Origin: Latrodectus hesperus
Lineage: Eukaryota; Arthropoda; Arachnida; Araneae; Theridiidae
Assembly: GCA_037975125.1 (NCBI GenBank)
Contig: CM075851.1
Coordinates: forward strand, 79,337,479 to 79,401,478
Reading direction: 5' to 3'
DNA: 64,000 nt
Shown: positions 11,968-24,870 of the stretch, piece after piece
Position numbering within the stretch: the stretch's first letter is position 1
Layout: each line of letters starts with the position of its first letter
The notes under the pieces: model-generated
What the model was told of the DNA's origin: nothing
The model's database searches: none
Seen by the model: only the letters and a program-made list of their open reading frames with translations
Program-made: the position numbers and the translations under genes

Positions 11968-12599
11968 CATTATTTTTCATAAGTATAACACGCGATCGCA
12001 AATCGCAAGACAGAAAATTGGTCGATGTGTTAAAGGGATTCTTTATCGATCTAAATCAAAAACTAATTCAAAAGACTTTCGAAGACTTTTCAAAGCACTG
12101 TTAAAAAATTTACGCAGAAAACAACATGCAAATTTAAAACATTGCGAATTGATTTAAAGTTTTGTGTTATTATTTTAAATAGAGCTGGCATGTAAATTTC
12201 TAGATCGCATATGCAGGTAATATATGATACACGTGTGCGCTGTTCTAGTTTGAATGAAAGTAATTAGTTTATATCATACTTTATAAAGCATACAGTGCAA
12301 ATTCCATATGACTAGAACAGCTTACAATATGCGAGTAGCAAACGAATGTTATGAAATATAAAAAAAACAGCTTTCAATTTGGAGTCCCAAACGATATGTG
12401 GAGAGGAAATTCAAAGAGACGTCATTCAATCGGTTGTAACTATAATTTAATTATAAATATCCATGAATTATTTAAAACGACGTTTTTATGACGCTTTTTT
12501 AAGCAGTGTTACTTTTAATGATGTACTCTCTCTCTCTCTCTTCGTTTCTTTTTTTTTTTATTTTTGCTAATACATAGTGCGTGAAAAATGATGTACACA

Positions 12600-14050
12600 T
12601 AATTTGAGCTACGCTAACAGAAGGTTTTTAAATTTAAATTAAACTGTTATAATTTACTTACAATACACCCTTTTAAATTACAACTATATTTATTATTTAA
12701 AATTACCGTATTGAGAACTACTGAAATGTCTTTGCTTTTATCGATATAAATATTTTATAAACTGGAAAAAAGGATAATAGAATCTTCAAATAGTAATCAG
12801 ATTAAAATTGCGAGTTTTTCGCATTATATTTTCAAAAGGTTATATTAAATATTGTTATGAATATATCCATGCAGACGCATAGACTTATTTAATTTCCTCT
12901 GCACTTTATGATTGTTATTAGCAGTAGATTAAGTAATCCACAACTAACTATGCAAACCATGTTCTTTCTCACCGGGTGAGGATAAACGGTTTTGTAAGAT
13001 TTTATCCTATTTTTTTACATACCTAAGCTGGTAATCAAAATATCTCATTAAATGGAAAAAATATGTGAATAAAGAGAAGCCATCATCGATAGAGTAGAAA
13101 TTCAAAGATCTCATGACTCATTGTATGTAAATTTTGAATATCACAACATTTGCTGGATACTATGTCTGTCTGATTGGTGAATGGGAGATTTCAAATTTTT
13201 CTGGTTAAAATTTCTTTCTCTGCTTCGTGTAATTGGTATTGTTGAGTCTCTTCTGACTATTACAACTCCCAATGTCTACATTGAAACCTCCCAGTACAGT
13301 AACAAGGAGTATTAAAAATTAATATTAACAGACTAATTTTTAGGTAATTGATATTTACATAGAAAATATTTAGTTAAATTAAAATAAACACATAAATTTA
13401 TGTTAACGAGCATATTTAATTTAAAACGTTAAGAATAATACGTTAACCAAATTTATTTTACCAGTAATCAACAAAATTGTGAATACCAAATCAATTTAAA
13501 TATCTATAAAAAAGGGCTTTCTCAAAAATATTAATAAGGTTTTTCTCATAATTTATAAATATTAGTAACTGGCAAATATAAAGTGTTAAATAATATTTCA
13601 ATGTAAATGCACACATTTTCGATGTATATAACTAAATTCAAATGAAATGAGTGATTTTAACATTTTTTAAAAGCGTAACTAATATAGAATAAATAAAAAA
13701 AGTTGTTTCTGTGGTTATAGCATCGGATAATATTACTCTGAAAAAGCTAAATACAAAGTGTTAGTTTTCCTTAAAAATAAGCGTATTATGAGATTTCTAA
13801 ATATTTGTTAATGTAAGTGAATAATAAAAAACATAAATATTTCTGCCGAAATGATACATCCAAAATTTTTTGACGAAAACATTTCATGTTCATTTGCTCT
13901 AGCATCAGGCTTTAGGAACTTTTGCTCCAAATAAATGAATAAGATTCAGCTCAGATAGTGTATTTTTGTAAAACCAAAACTTTTACATACATATTAAGCA
14001 AATGCTGTTGTAAATATAATGAATACATCATAAAAATAATCAATTATATG
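12600..14050. repeat. Old tandem duplication, copy 1
   Basis: Non-coding, AT-rich. It shares ordered landmarks with 14540-15560. One is TTTTATAAACTGGAAAAA (12754 and about 14669). Another is CACCG(G/A)GTG(A/T)GGATAAAC followed by TTTTGTAAGATTTTAT (12970-13010 and 14910-14950). Another is GCTGGTAATCAAAAT (13028 and 14969). Also shared are TGTTTGTTAATGTAA-like and GAAACATTTCAT-like blocks. Copy 1 additionally holds 13100-13372, the partner of 5275-5545. No conserved ORF. Confidence 0.65.
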
Positions 14051-14539
14051 AAGTTACCAAGTAAAAAAACACTGCATTATAAATCAAAGTTTTATATATA
14101 GATGTAAAAGGGTGAACGGTCTATGATGAAAGAAAATGGAAATGAGAATATTAATGTACCTTCGGTTTTAGGAAAAATACTTAGGTTTGTTAGAAACAGT
14201 TTTGAATTGAAACAATTTTAGTGATCAAAGTGGATTTAAATTTCTCTTATTTCCGTATAATTTATTCAGATGTAATGAAATTTATCTGAGATAATTCCAC
14301 CGCCTGCTACGATAAATTGTTGCATATATAATTTTATAAAAATTTCATTTGTTATAAAAAGGAATGATGATGTGAAATTAAAAGATATCTTTTTTAATCT
14401 ATAGAATAACTAGAAGTTAATTGCAATTATATTTAGATTTTTTTTAAACTCTGTTTTCTTGTCCCTTCACATGCCTTATTTCTTTTTACAATGTACTGTT
14501 TACAATTATTTGCGCATAAATTACGCAAGAGGGATGCGT

Positions 14540-15560
14540 CTAATTGGATATTATAGACTATCATAATTTACTTGAATAGAGAAATTTTAAATGCCAAGCA
14601 AATTTATATTACTTAAAATTATTTTGTTCAGAACCCCTTAAAAAGATTCGTTTAGCGATATTAATGTTTTATAAACTGGAAAAAGGATATCAAAGTAATT
14701 AAATGTCAGTCTAACTAAAACTAAGCTTTTCGCATTTTTGATTCACAATGCTACATTTTGTACTGATATAAATATATGTGTGCAAAATATTTACACATAC
14801 ACATAAACGTATATTTGAACGTATTTATTATTTTGGTTGTTCATTAGCAACAGATTCATACAACCGACCACTTTATCTACAATCTACTTATTGGCAATAA
14901 CAAATTTTCACCGAGTGTGGATAAACATTTTTTTGTAAGATTTTATGCTATTTTTTTTACATAACTATGCTGGTAATCAAAATTAATATTTGAAAAAAAA
15001 GTATTTTGATCCACATGGTTTTTCTGTAACCCAAATATATATAATTTTAAGCAACATACTTTCTAGTTATATGATCAAATTTAAATGAAATAAAAATGAT
15101 TTTTGCAATTTCTTGATTTGCATTTACTATAGAAAAATAAAAATAGTAATTATTGTATAATTAATATAAGATAATATTCGTCTTAAAAGGCTAAACACAT
15201 ACAATTAATAAATGCGAGTGAACAAGCAGCATTTTATAGGAATCTTGAAACAGTTGAAGCATTAGTAACTTGTCTACATGTTTGTTAATGTAATTAGATC
15301 ATAGAAAGTATATTTAATACTTCTAGTGACCTGATGGTGTGATACGAGTGCATGTGAGGATTTAAGTCAAATTATGCGAGGAAACATTTCATATACATTT
15401 ATTGAAGCGTTATTTTTTTGAAATTATTTTTCACCAAAGTGCCTCAGATTCAGGACGTGATAGCATACATTTTTAGACCAAAATTTTATAAAAGTATTTA
15501 GCAGATATTTTAATAAAATTACTTTTAAATTGAAGCAAACACATCAAATATTTTCAAAGG
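14540..15560. repeat. Old tandem duplication, copy 2
   Basis: Aligns in the same orientation to copy 1 about 1.9 kb upstream, with numerous indels. The part of copy 1 from about 13100 to 13450 is missing here. The block order is otherwise preserved to the AAAATTTTATAAAAG and TTAGCAGAT region near 15500. Non-coding. Confidence 0.65.
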
Positions 15561-16609
15561 AAAATATTTTTTTATTAAATTAGGTTCATTAAACTATAAA
15601 TTACTTTTTGAATTTTCTCCTTTGTGGGATTAGAAACTTACTAATACCTTATTCTACAAGCCGTTAAGTTTTCAAATACTTATTTATTTAATTGTATTCA
15701 TCATATCCCATATCATATTATGGTATTCATCAATCGCAAAATATTGTACTTTTTACAACAGTAAAGTATAAGGTTAAGATTAAAAATATGTAACCATAGT
15801 TGAAAAAATTTTTTTAAATAATAACTTGAAATATATACATTCTTATTGGACACTTGCATGAATTCCAAATAGCGTGGCGCATTTTTCTAAAGTTGAAAAG
15901 TCATTTTCTGAATATAATAATGTAATATAATACAATTTATATTATATTCATAATGACACTGAATTATGAAAGAGCTAAATAAATAATTAATAGTAGTCTT
16001 TATTTTGTCAAAGATGAGCTATTAATTCCTTATAAAAATATATAAACACAATTAATGGAATTCTATAACTATTTTAAATGTGAAATTTGTATGTTTATAT
16101 TTCAGATACGATTAAATGATGTAAATCTTACCTACCCTAATTTCTTGTAAAATATTCAAATATTTCGAAATATATAATTAATTCAGTCACATTAAAGTGC
16201 CCATCACTTAAAAACCAGAAAATCAGCTTTCCTAAGGGGACTCCTTTCGGGCCTTATTGAAAACGAGCTCTAATGTTAAGTCTATGGAGAAATTTAAAAA
16301 CATATTTCTCAAGTTCTATTATAGGTAGACCTTCACATTTTGTAGGTTTTCCTAATGCACAAAAATAATAATTTATTCTGTTGTGAAATTTATTTTTAAA
16401 ATTATTTTAACTATTTTTAAATTGGTTCAGTAATTTGATAATATACTTAAAACATTAATAACTTAAAAAAAGGTAAAAAAGTTAGAAATTTTAAAAACAG
16501 ACTTAATATGTACATATATTTATAAATGCCAACAAATTTTTATTTTTATTTTAACTACAATAGAATTTTTTTATTTGTCTGCATAAAACTTAAACTTTTT
16601 TGCAAAAAT
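15561..16609. other. AT-rich DNA, no gene seen
   Basis: No open frame of interest on either strand. A palindromic AT stretch (TAATATAATACAATTTATATTATATT) lies near 15922-15947. A slightly GC-richer patch near 16230-16290 (CCTAAGGGGACTCC) is unassigned. Confidence 0.6.
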
Positions 16610-16945
16610 TAGCAACACCCACATGGCGGATGAATGCTTGGTTGTTTGAATAATCAATCCAATCAATTGCATGCTTTAGTCAACAAGCTCCTCCTCACAC
16701 ATTAAAATTTGAAGTTTGGTTTTTCGCAGTTCTCTAGGAGATAATTTGTGTATTCTCTTCCCTCATCCCCAGCAAACGCTTCGGGTGTTCCTATTATCCG
16801 GTATCTTCCTGTAAAAATATGCTCCTAAATTGGCCCGAGAAGGGAGATTTCTTTCCCCTTTACTATATACGAGAGGCTCTGATGATTTCCCTGTGACGAA
16901 TCTTCATCTTTCCAGAGCGGTCCTGCAATAATTTTCTCGAAAAAT
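16610..16945. other. GC-richer unassigned island
   Basis: Base composition rises to roughly 45% GC over about 330 bp, against about 25% around it. It contains GCAAACGCTTCGGGTGTTCC and GGCCCGAGAAGGGAGATTTC. No long ORF on either strand, no tRNA boxes and no match to the LTRs seen here. It could be a fragment of a repeat, an untranslated exon or a promoter; the sequence does not decide. Confidence 0.4.
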
Positions 16946-16967
16946 GATGGGCTTAAAATGATTTACA

Positions 16968-17099
<132 letters not shown>

Positions 17100-17455
17100 A
17101 CTTTAAACAGCTAAATCTATTGAAAAAATTTAAAATTTATACAGTTCTCATGTAGTGAACTTTTTTAATTCTTTATTTATATTTTTGATGCAATTTTTCA
17201 ACAAGTATATCTACATGATATGATATTGCAATACATATCTATTGACATTGCAAAATTCATCAATTCCATATTTCTTAATCTTTGTTTTATAAAAACTTCT
17301 TAAAATTTGTTGGTTTTCTTAATTTTATATTTGATTCTAAGTTTATTGCCTACTGAGTTTGGATGCATAATTAACTTGAACATTTCAACAAAACCTACGA
17401 AATATTTATTTATCCATGAAAAATATAAAAATTGTTTATTATTAAATATAAATAA

Positions 17456-17955
17456 NNNNNNNNNNNNNNNNNNNNNNNNNNNNNNNNNNNNNNNNNNNNN
17501 NNNNNNNNNNNNNNNNNNNNNNNNNNNNNNNNNNNNNNNNNNNNNNNNNNNNNNNNNNNNNNNNNNNNNNNNNNNNNNNNNNNNNNNNNNNNNNNNNNNN
17601 NNNNNNNNNNNNNNNNNNNNNNNNNNNNNNNNNNNNNNNNNNNNNNNNNNNNNNNNNNNNNNNNNNNNNNNNNNNNNNNNNNNNNNNNNNNNNNNNNNNN
17701 NNNNNNNNNNNNNNNNNNNNNNNNNNNNNNNNNNNNNNNNNNNNNNNNNNNNNNNNNNNNNNNNNNNNNNNNNNNNNNNNNNNNNNNNNNNNNNNNNNNN
17801 NNNNNNNNNNNNNNNNNNNNNNNNNNNNNNNNNNNNNNNNNNNNNNNNNNNNNNNNNNNNNNNNNNNNNNNNNNNNNNNNNNNNNNNNNNNNNNNNNNNN
17901 NNNNNNNNNNNNNNNNNNNNNNNNNNNNNNNNNNNNNNNNNNNNNNNNNNNNNNN
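17456..17955. other. Assembly gap (500 N)
   Basis: Exactly 500 N, which suggests a fixed-length placeholder and not a measured distance. The right side begins inside a Gypsy integrase while the left side is AT-rich unrelated DNA, so the missing sequence should contain the element's 3' end. Confidence 0.99.
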
Positions 17956-18560
17956 ATAATGCTTTAGTTTTCTCTTGCTGTTTTGCGATTTTTGCCCTTG
18001 CTTCATGTTGCACACACACAGTTTCTCTGGGTCATTCCATAATTCACTTTCTTCATCTGCAAACAGCCTCATAATTCCATCTTTGACTCTTGGCACAAAT
18101 CCATGAAGTACTTCGAATGGTGTTTTCCCGAGAGTCTTGTTCATAGTGTTGTTAAAGTTTCTTTCTACTTCTTTGATCTTGCTGTCCCAATCCTTTTGAT
18201 TTTCATTTTCCTATGACGTTACGATGGTGGACAGTATCGTTCTGTTAGCTCTCTCAACCATTCCGTTTGCTTGAGGATGAGAAGTAGAATTTAATGTATG
18301 GGAGATTCCATTATCATCGCAAAACTTTTGAAAATCACGTGAAGTGAAGCAAGAACCTCTATCTGATATGAAACGATCGGGTAACCCGAAAGCTTCTACA
18401 AAATTCTCAACTGATTTCAGAACGCTCTTTGACGACATATCTTTTACAGGATAGAGACGTACAAATCTTCTCATGTTATCAATGATGACAAGCAACTCTT
18501 TGTTTCTTTTAGAACTGGTTACGAAGGGGCCTATATGATCAAGATGTACTTTCGAAAATG
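17956..18560 (-). pseudogene. Gypsy-2 integrase, 3' end in gap
   Basis: The integrase core is visible in minus-strand frames. DHIGPF near 18530-18550 carries the first catalytic Asp, RFISDRGSCFTSRDFQ the second, and GMVERANRTI the Glu. After a stop near 18211 another frame contains GKTPFEVLHGF, the usual post-core motif, then runs into the N gap. The C-terminal DNA-binding part is therefore missing or unsequenced. Confidence 0.88.
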
Positions 18561-18734
18561 GTTTTTTCCTGTCGGTATAGGATGGAATAGGCCTTGTCTC
18601 TTTCCACCTGGTACCTTATTGACTAAGCATTCGAAGCACATATAAATATGGCAGCGAACATATCTCTTCATAAAAGGAAACCAAAATAGTTCCTTGATTT
18701 TCGACACTGTCTTGTCCCAAAGTGTCCCATAAGG

Positions 18735-19492
18735 TCATGAAACTTTACAACCATGCTTTTTCTCATACTCTTTGGTATGACGAACAAGAGTTTTTCTTTC
18801 TCCTTCTTTGAGGACACGAAATAGTCTATTTCCTTTCAAAACGTAATTCTGCACTTTTTGATTTTCTTCTTTAGATCTGTCTTCGACTTCTTTCCTGAGA
18901 ATTGTAATTAATTCCTTCAAAGCATCATCTGAATGCTGCATCATGACTACTTGATCTTCTACACTCAGCGTTAGGCAAACCTCTAAATTGTTTTCTATAA
19001 TAGAGCCTAGCGTATCTGAAGTGTTTTGAACTGGTGCTCTACTGATTGTATCAATGTGAGACATTTTAGTACCTGGCCTATGTCGAATTTCGAAATCATA
19101 TTCTTGAATGAAGAGACTCCAACGTGCAATCTGGGGGTTACTGGACTTTTTAGCATTCATATAAATCAAAGCTTGGTAATCAGTCAGTATAGTAAAACTG
19201 ATACCCAACAAAAACTGTCGAAATCGTTCTAGTGTCTATACTATAGCCATCAGCTCCAACTTACTGGAATGGTATTTCGACTCAGCTGCTGTTGTCTTTT
19301 TGCTAACACAATAAACCAAATGAAGTTTTCCGTCTTCTCCATATTGCAACAACATGCCTGCAATACCATCAGAGCATCAGAGCTTGCATCTGTATGTACC
19401 TCCGTCCGGGCGTTGGGATTGTAGAGTGCTAATGTTAGTTGTTTAGTCAGGTCTTCTTTCAATTTTTCAAATGCCGCTTGTTGTTCTTCATT
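18735..19492 (-). pseudogene. Gypsy-2 RNase H (frameshifted)
   Basis: The first half (19492 to about 19370) continues the RT frame after an in-frame TAG at 19493-19495 and contains EVHTDASSDAL, with the first RNase H Asp. A frameshift follows. The second half (19211-18735) has TILTDYQALIYMNAKK and HRPGTKMSHIDTISR, the other Asp and His positions. The Lys/Glu-rich linker toward integrase ends in a stop at 18735. Confidence 0.88.
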
Positions 19493-20506
19493 CTACTGAA
19501 ACGCAACATCTTTGCGTGTAAGTCGTGTCAATGATTCAGCATGCAAGGCATAATTCAGTATAAAACGTCTGAAGAAACTAGTTAAACCCAAGTATCTTCT
19601 TACTTCATGTACGTTCTTTGGAATTGGGAACTGGGCAACAGCACTAACTTTTCTTAGTCCTGATTGAATTCCATGTTTGTTAACCACAAAACCCGAGAAT
19701 TCAATTTCTTCTTTACCAAATTCGCATTTTGACAGTTTCAACGTTAAATGTGCAGATTTCAACCTTTGTAAAACACGCTTCATTTTCTCCATCATTTCCG
19801 TCCAAGTTTTTGCCGGTACAAGAATGTCATCTAAATAGCATAGTACTTCTTTATCTAACAATGGTCCCAATGCCAAGTGCATCATGCGCTGGAATTCTGC
19901 TGGAGCATTGGTTAGTCCAAAAGTCATCCTTTCAAACTGTCCGGTTTCATCAGGTGTTATGAAGGCAGTCTTTTCTTTCGCAGATTCGCTTAATGGAATT
20001 TGTAAATATCCATGGGCCAAGTCCAATGTCGTAAATACATTACAGTTATTCAAAGTCTCAAACAGGTCATCAATTCTAGGTAATGGGTATTTGTCTTTAA
20101 CCGTCTGTAAGTTTAACTTTCTGTAATCCACGACCAAACGATGGTCTCCCGTTTTCTTCTTTACAACCATCACAGGACTTGCGTAAGGAGATCTAGTTTC
20201 GCTAACAACTCCATTTTCTTTCCATTCTTTCACAATGTCTTTAATTATGGCCCGTTCTTCTGCATTTGTCCTATAAGGACGCATACAAACTGGCTTGCTA
20301 CCTTCCATTTCCTTGATTTCCATCGTAATCAAATTCGTGCATCCAAGTTCACTAAGATTTGTTGCAACGCAATCTCTGTATTCATTCAAGAGAGTAAGTA
20401 ACTCTTGCTTCTGATCTACAGTTACATTTTCATCAGTTTTTATATCTTCCAATGTAAGGGGTCTTTTAGAAGTCTCATCTTCTGATTTTGTTGGATCTTC
20501 AGCCAA
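19493..20506 (-). pseudogene. Gypsy-2 reverse transcriptase
   Basis: This 337-codon frame is the longest intact piece of the element. It has MVVKKKTGDHRLVVDYRKLN (fingers), TTLDLAHGYLQIP (catalytic Asp), FGLTNAPAEFQRMM, YLDD near 19835, and FSGFVVNKHGI, then RRYLGLTSFFRRF in the thumb and connection. The N-terminal start at Met 20506 is arbitrary, since upstream protease sits in another frame. It ends at an in-frame TAG after which RNase H continues. Confidence 0.93.
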
Positions 20507-20702
20507 TGTAAAAATATTTTCTCTTACATTAGTGCCACAATAACTGGATTTTCAACATTGTAGTCTTCATTTACCGGAATACCATCTTCACATGAATAGA
20601 ACTCTACAGCTTCACATCTCCCGACGCATTGACCTTTCTTTAATATAAAATTTTCACTATGTACATTTGAAATGGGTACTATTAACCTTCCTTCCTTCAT
20701 TT

Positions 20703-21242
20703 CTAATAAACAGTCAACACATTTTGTCTGTCTCTCATCAACAGAAAACCTTCCTTCTGCTCATCCGACTTACATTGAACGAAATTAACCGTATTCCTTT
20801 CTAACACTGTTTCTTCCACAGCTTTCAAAGAAACTCTCGTTTTATTTAGATTGATATGTAGTTTACTGAATGGTGCTTCATCAATGTGCAGCTCATTTCC
20901 TACCCTAGCATAAGCAATATGAGGCAAATCTAACCACGTCCTCCCAACCAATAAATCCACTGGCAGAGACTCATCATTAACTAAAAGAATGGTGGTTTCT
21001 TTACCTAAAACATCGTCGATTTCAATATCCACTATTGCCTTTCCAAGTGCTTTACTTACTGGTTTAATCTGATTTCCAAATCCATAAATATCAGTTACTT
21101 CGGGAATAATAACTATACCCAACTTATCAGCAACTGATTTCTTCATTAAACAGCAAGAACTTCCAGTATCAATCATCGAATCTACTAAATTTTCTTCATT
21201 AACTTTTGCCTTCTTAATGTAGAGTAATGCGTTTGAGCTGTT
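20703..21242 (-). pseudogene. Gypsy-2 aspartic protease
   Basis: Contains MIDTGSSCCLMKKSVADKLG (DTG active site) and VDLLVGRTWLDLPHI, the second conserved protease motif. It is in the same frame as gag, from which it is separated by an in-frame TGA at 21243-21245. It ends at 20703, and the linker toward RT (20702-20507) is frameshifted. Confidence 0.85.
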
Positions 21243-22401
21243 TCATGTTTTAGATATCAAATTTGTAACGGCCTTCTCAGAATCCTTTTTCTTTTCAGGG
21301 CAGTCATTAGAAATGTGTCCATAGTAGTTACAATTGAAACATTTCGGTTCACCTTTCTCATTACGAATTGGCTTGCGGAAACCCGATGCACTATTGTTTC
21401 CATTTGTTTCTACTTGTTGAACTTGGTTTTTAAATTTATTGTTATTAAAGTTACCTGGAAGTTGATAACGAGAATTACTTTTACTCTTATTAAAGTTGTT
21501 TGCTTGTTTGAGTTCAAAAACTTGAGATTTCGTTCTGTTATTTTGCACCGTTTCATAATCATCTAGCTTATCAGCGAGTTCTTTTGGTGTCAAAAATTTC
21601 GTCCATTCGTCGATGAAATGTTCTTTCAATTCAGCCGGAAATCGGCGTTTAACCTGATCCGTAATCATCAAGCCCTTCAGACCTTGAAAATCCTTTATTC
21701 CTAGTCCTGAAATCCATTCTTCAAAATAGTTCTGTAATTCAAAGGCGTAGTCACTCCAAGTACTATTTGTGTTTTGATGAAAAATAAACTTTTGATGAAA
21801 TTTCTTCGGACTGAGTTTAAAACGTTTCAACAACAATTTCTTAATATGCTCGTAATCATTAGCTTTTTCTTCAGGTTCCCTAGCAATTATTTGTGTGATC
21901 TCGTCCGGTAATAATCCCAATAGATGATATACCCACTCTTCTACAGGTATTTTAGCCCTTCGTGCTTGGCGCTCAAATGAAACTATTTCTGATTATTATA
22001 ATTACTTATTTCCGATTCCTTAAGATCAAATTTGCGAATTAGCTTCGGCAAACCGTTGTTCGGTTTAACCAAAACCACTTCCTGGTCTACGTTACTTTCG
22101 TTGTTTATTTCACGGCTATCAGCAATACGTAATTTTTCTAATTTGTAAGCTCTCTCTTTTTCTATGCGTTCCGTTTCTAATCGTTGCATTTACAATCGCT
22201 CTTGTCTTTTAATTTCAAGTCGTCCTTTTTCTTCTTCAACTAACAAATCCAGCATTATTTTAGCAAATTCTTCATCATAATTTGGCGACTTTTCAATCAA
22301 CTGCTTTAAACAAGCGTTTTTCATACTACTATCAACTGTTTCCCTAATTCCGTTGCCGATTCTAACAAACAAGCTTTCTTATAATTTCCTAAATAAGCCA
22401 T
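21243..22401 (-). pseudogene. Gypsy-2 gag (broken)
   Basis: A plausible start is ATG 22401, reading MAYLGNYKKACLLES. The frame shifts and then gives a Glu/Arg-rich coiled segment interrupted by a TAA at 22190-22192, and shifts again near 21950. The 21920-21243 part holds a SCAN-like capsid fold region (EHIKKLLLKRFKLSPKKF onward) and one CCHC knuckle, CFNCNYYGHISNDC. SCAN-like capsid segments are known from Gmr1-type Gypsy elements. Confidence 0.85.
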
Positions 22402-22700
22402 ACTTATTTATTTATTTTTATTTTTATTTTATTTTTTATTTTTTTTTATTTATTTATTTATTTTATTTTTTTTTTTTGAAAAACGTGAACACACTTGAAA
22501 AATTTAAGTTACTTTATATCTTAACATAAAATTCGTACCTGTCCGTCGTTTCGTTGCTATCCGTTATTTCGAATTGCGTTTTATTTTAAAATCCATCAGT
22601 TTACGAACTTCATTATCGTTGGTGGCATTTATGGATCTTTAAATCCCACTTCTGATTTGTTGGCTTCTCTTATTTTAATGTGCTTATTTCTGTATAGATG
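22402..22700 (-). other. Leader region of Gypsy-2, no LTR resolved
   Basis: Upstream of the gag ATG (minus sense). It contains a T-rich (minus: A-rich) simple stretch at 22410-22480 and then about 200 bp of mixed sequence. I could not recognise a TG...CA LTR end or a convincing primer-binding site, and the sequence soon meets the TA/GATA microsatellite. Confidence 0.5.
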
Positions 22701-22714
22701 AGTCGTTTCATTAT

Positions 22715-24187
<1,473 letters not shown>

Positions 24188-24246
<59 letters not shown>
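24188..24246. repeat. (TA)n microsatellite abutting a Tc1 end
   Basis: About 29 TA units run directly into the Tc1 terminus (CTGCTGGACAATT at 24247). Tc1 elements insert at TA dinucleotides, so a TA tract is a natural target; slippage may also have eroded the first two bases of the inverted repeat. Confidence 0.9.
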
Positions 24247-24247
<1 letters not shown>

Positions 24248-24870
24248 TGCTGGACAATTGCTAAGGACGGATCACAAATTGTAATGTAGCATAACATTAA
24301 GCGAGACATGAAGCCTAGTAAGATAAAATATAGTTGCCACACTGTTCAGACATTAGAATAAAGAATATTTATTGTTCTGGAAAGTACAAAAGCTGTGAAA
24401 CATCTGAAAGAAAAAAAATGTTCATTTGATGCTGCATACGGAAAAAGAAACAATGCATCTAAAAGTCAGCAGGCACCTTGAAGAAAGGTATCAGTACGGG
24501 ATATGTCCACCGTGGAGTGTAATGCAACATTATACACGTCATATCACACTTTGCACATTATCCAGCAGCTGTTGAGGCAATTTTTCCCATTCCTCTGGGA
24601 GTGCACGGATGAGGGTGTTCTTGTTTGTCCGAGGATAGTTTCGACCAGCAACTTGCCTCCCCAAAGCATCCCACACATTTTCAATGGGGCTTAGATCTGG
24701 AGAACGTGATGGCCATACGAGGCGTTGAATACCCTCGCTGTCTAGACAATCCTGAACAACGAGTGTTCGATGACATTTTGTGTTGTCGTGCATAAAAACA
24801 AACTTTTCACCGACAGCACCATGAAAAAGACGAAAATGAGGAAGTAGAACTTTATTAATGTATCGTTGGG
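24247..24870 (-). mobile_element. Tc1 transposon, 3' half only
   Basis: Begins with CTGCTGGACAATTGCTAAGG, the terminal inverted repeat of the full copy at 27278-28811 minus its first two bases. It then matches the reverse complement of that copy's 3' untranslated region and the second half of its transposase. Similarity stops near 24870 (CGTTGGG). The transposon is therefore a 5'-truncated fragment, in the opposite orientation to the full copy 3 kb away. Confidence 0.9.
24539..24870 (-). pseudogene. Tc1 transposase C-terminal fragment
   Basis: Encodes the C-terminal part of a Tc1/mariner transposase, which cuts and joins DNA at the terminal repeats. It contains the second catalytic Asp in FMHDNTKCH and the final catalytic Glu in SPIENVWDALG, preceded by WPSRSPDL. 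It is open and better preserved than the same region in the full copy, but lacks the DNA-binding domain and first Asp. The first nine residues lie outside the similarity to the element. Confidence 0.9.

Larger units (their letters stand above)
17956..22401 (-). mobile_element. Second Ty3/Gypsy element, decayed and cut by gap
   Basis: Read on the minus strand, the order is gag (22401 to 21243), protease (21176 to 20703), RT (20506 to 19493), RNase H (19492 to about 18735) and integrase (about 18560 to the gap). It is a different lineage from 5778-11495. Its Gag carries a SCAN-like capsid region and a single CCHC knuckle, and its RT has YLDD. Every domain is separated by a stop or a frameshift. 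No LTR was found on the right. The 3' end is lost in the gap. Confidence 0.93.

Noticed and set aside
17300..18144. ORFs spanning the N gap
   Set aside because: The central 160 or so codons are unknown bases. Only the integrase part right of the gap is real.
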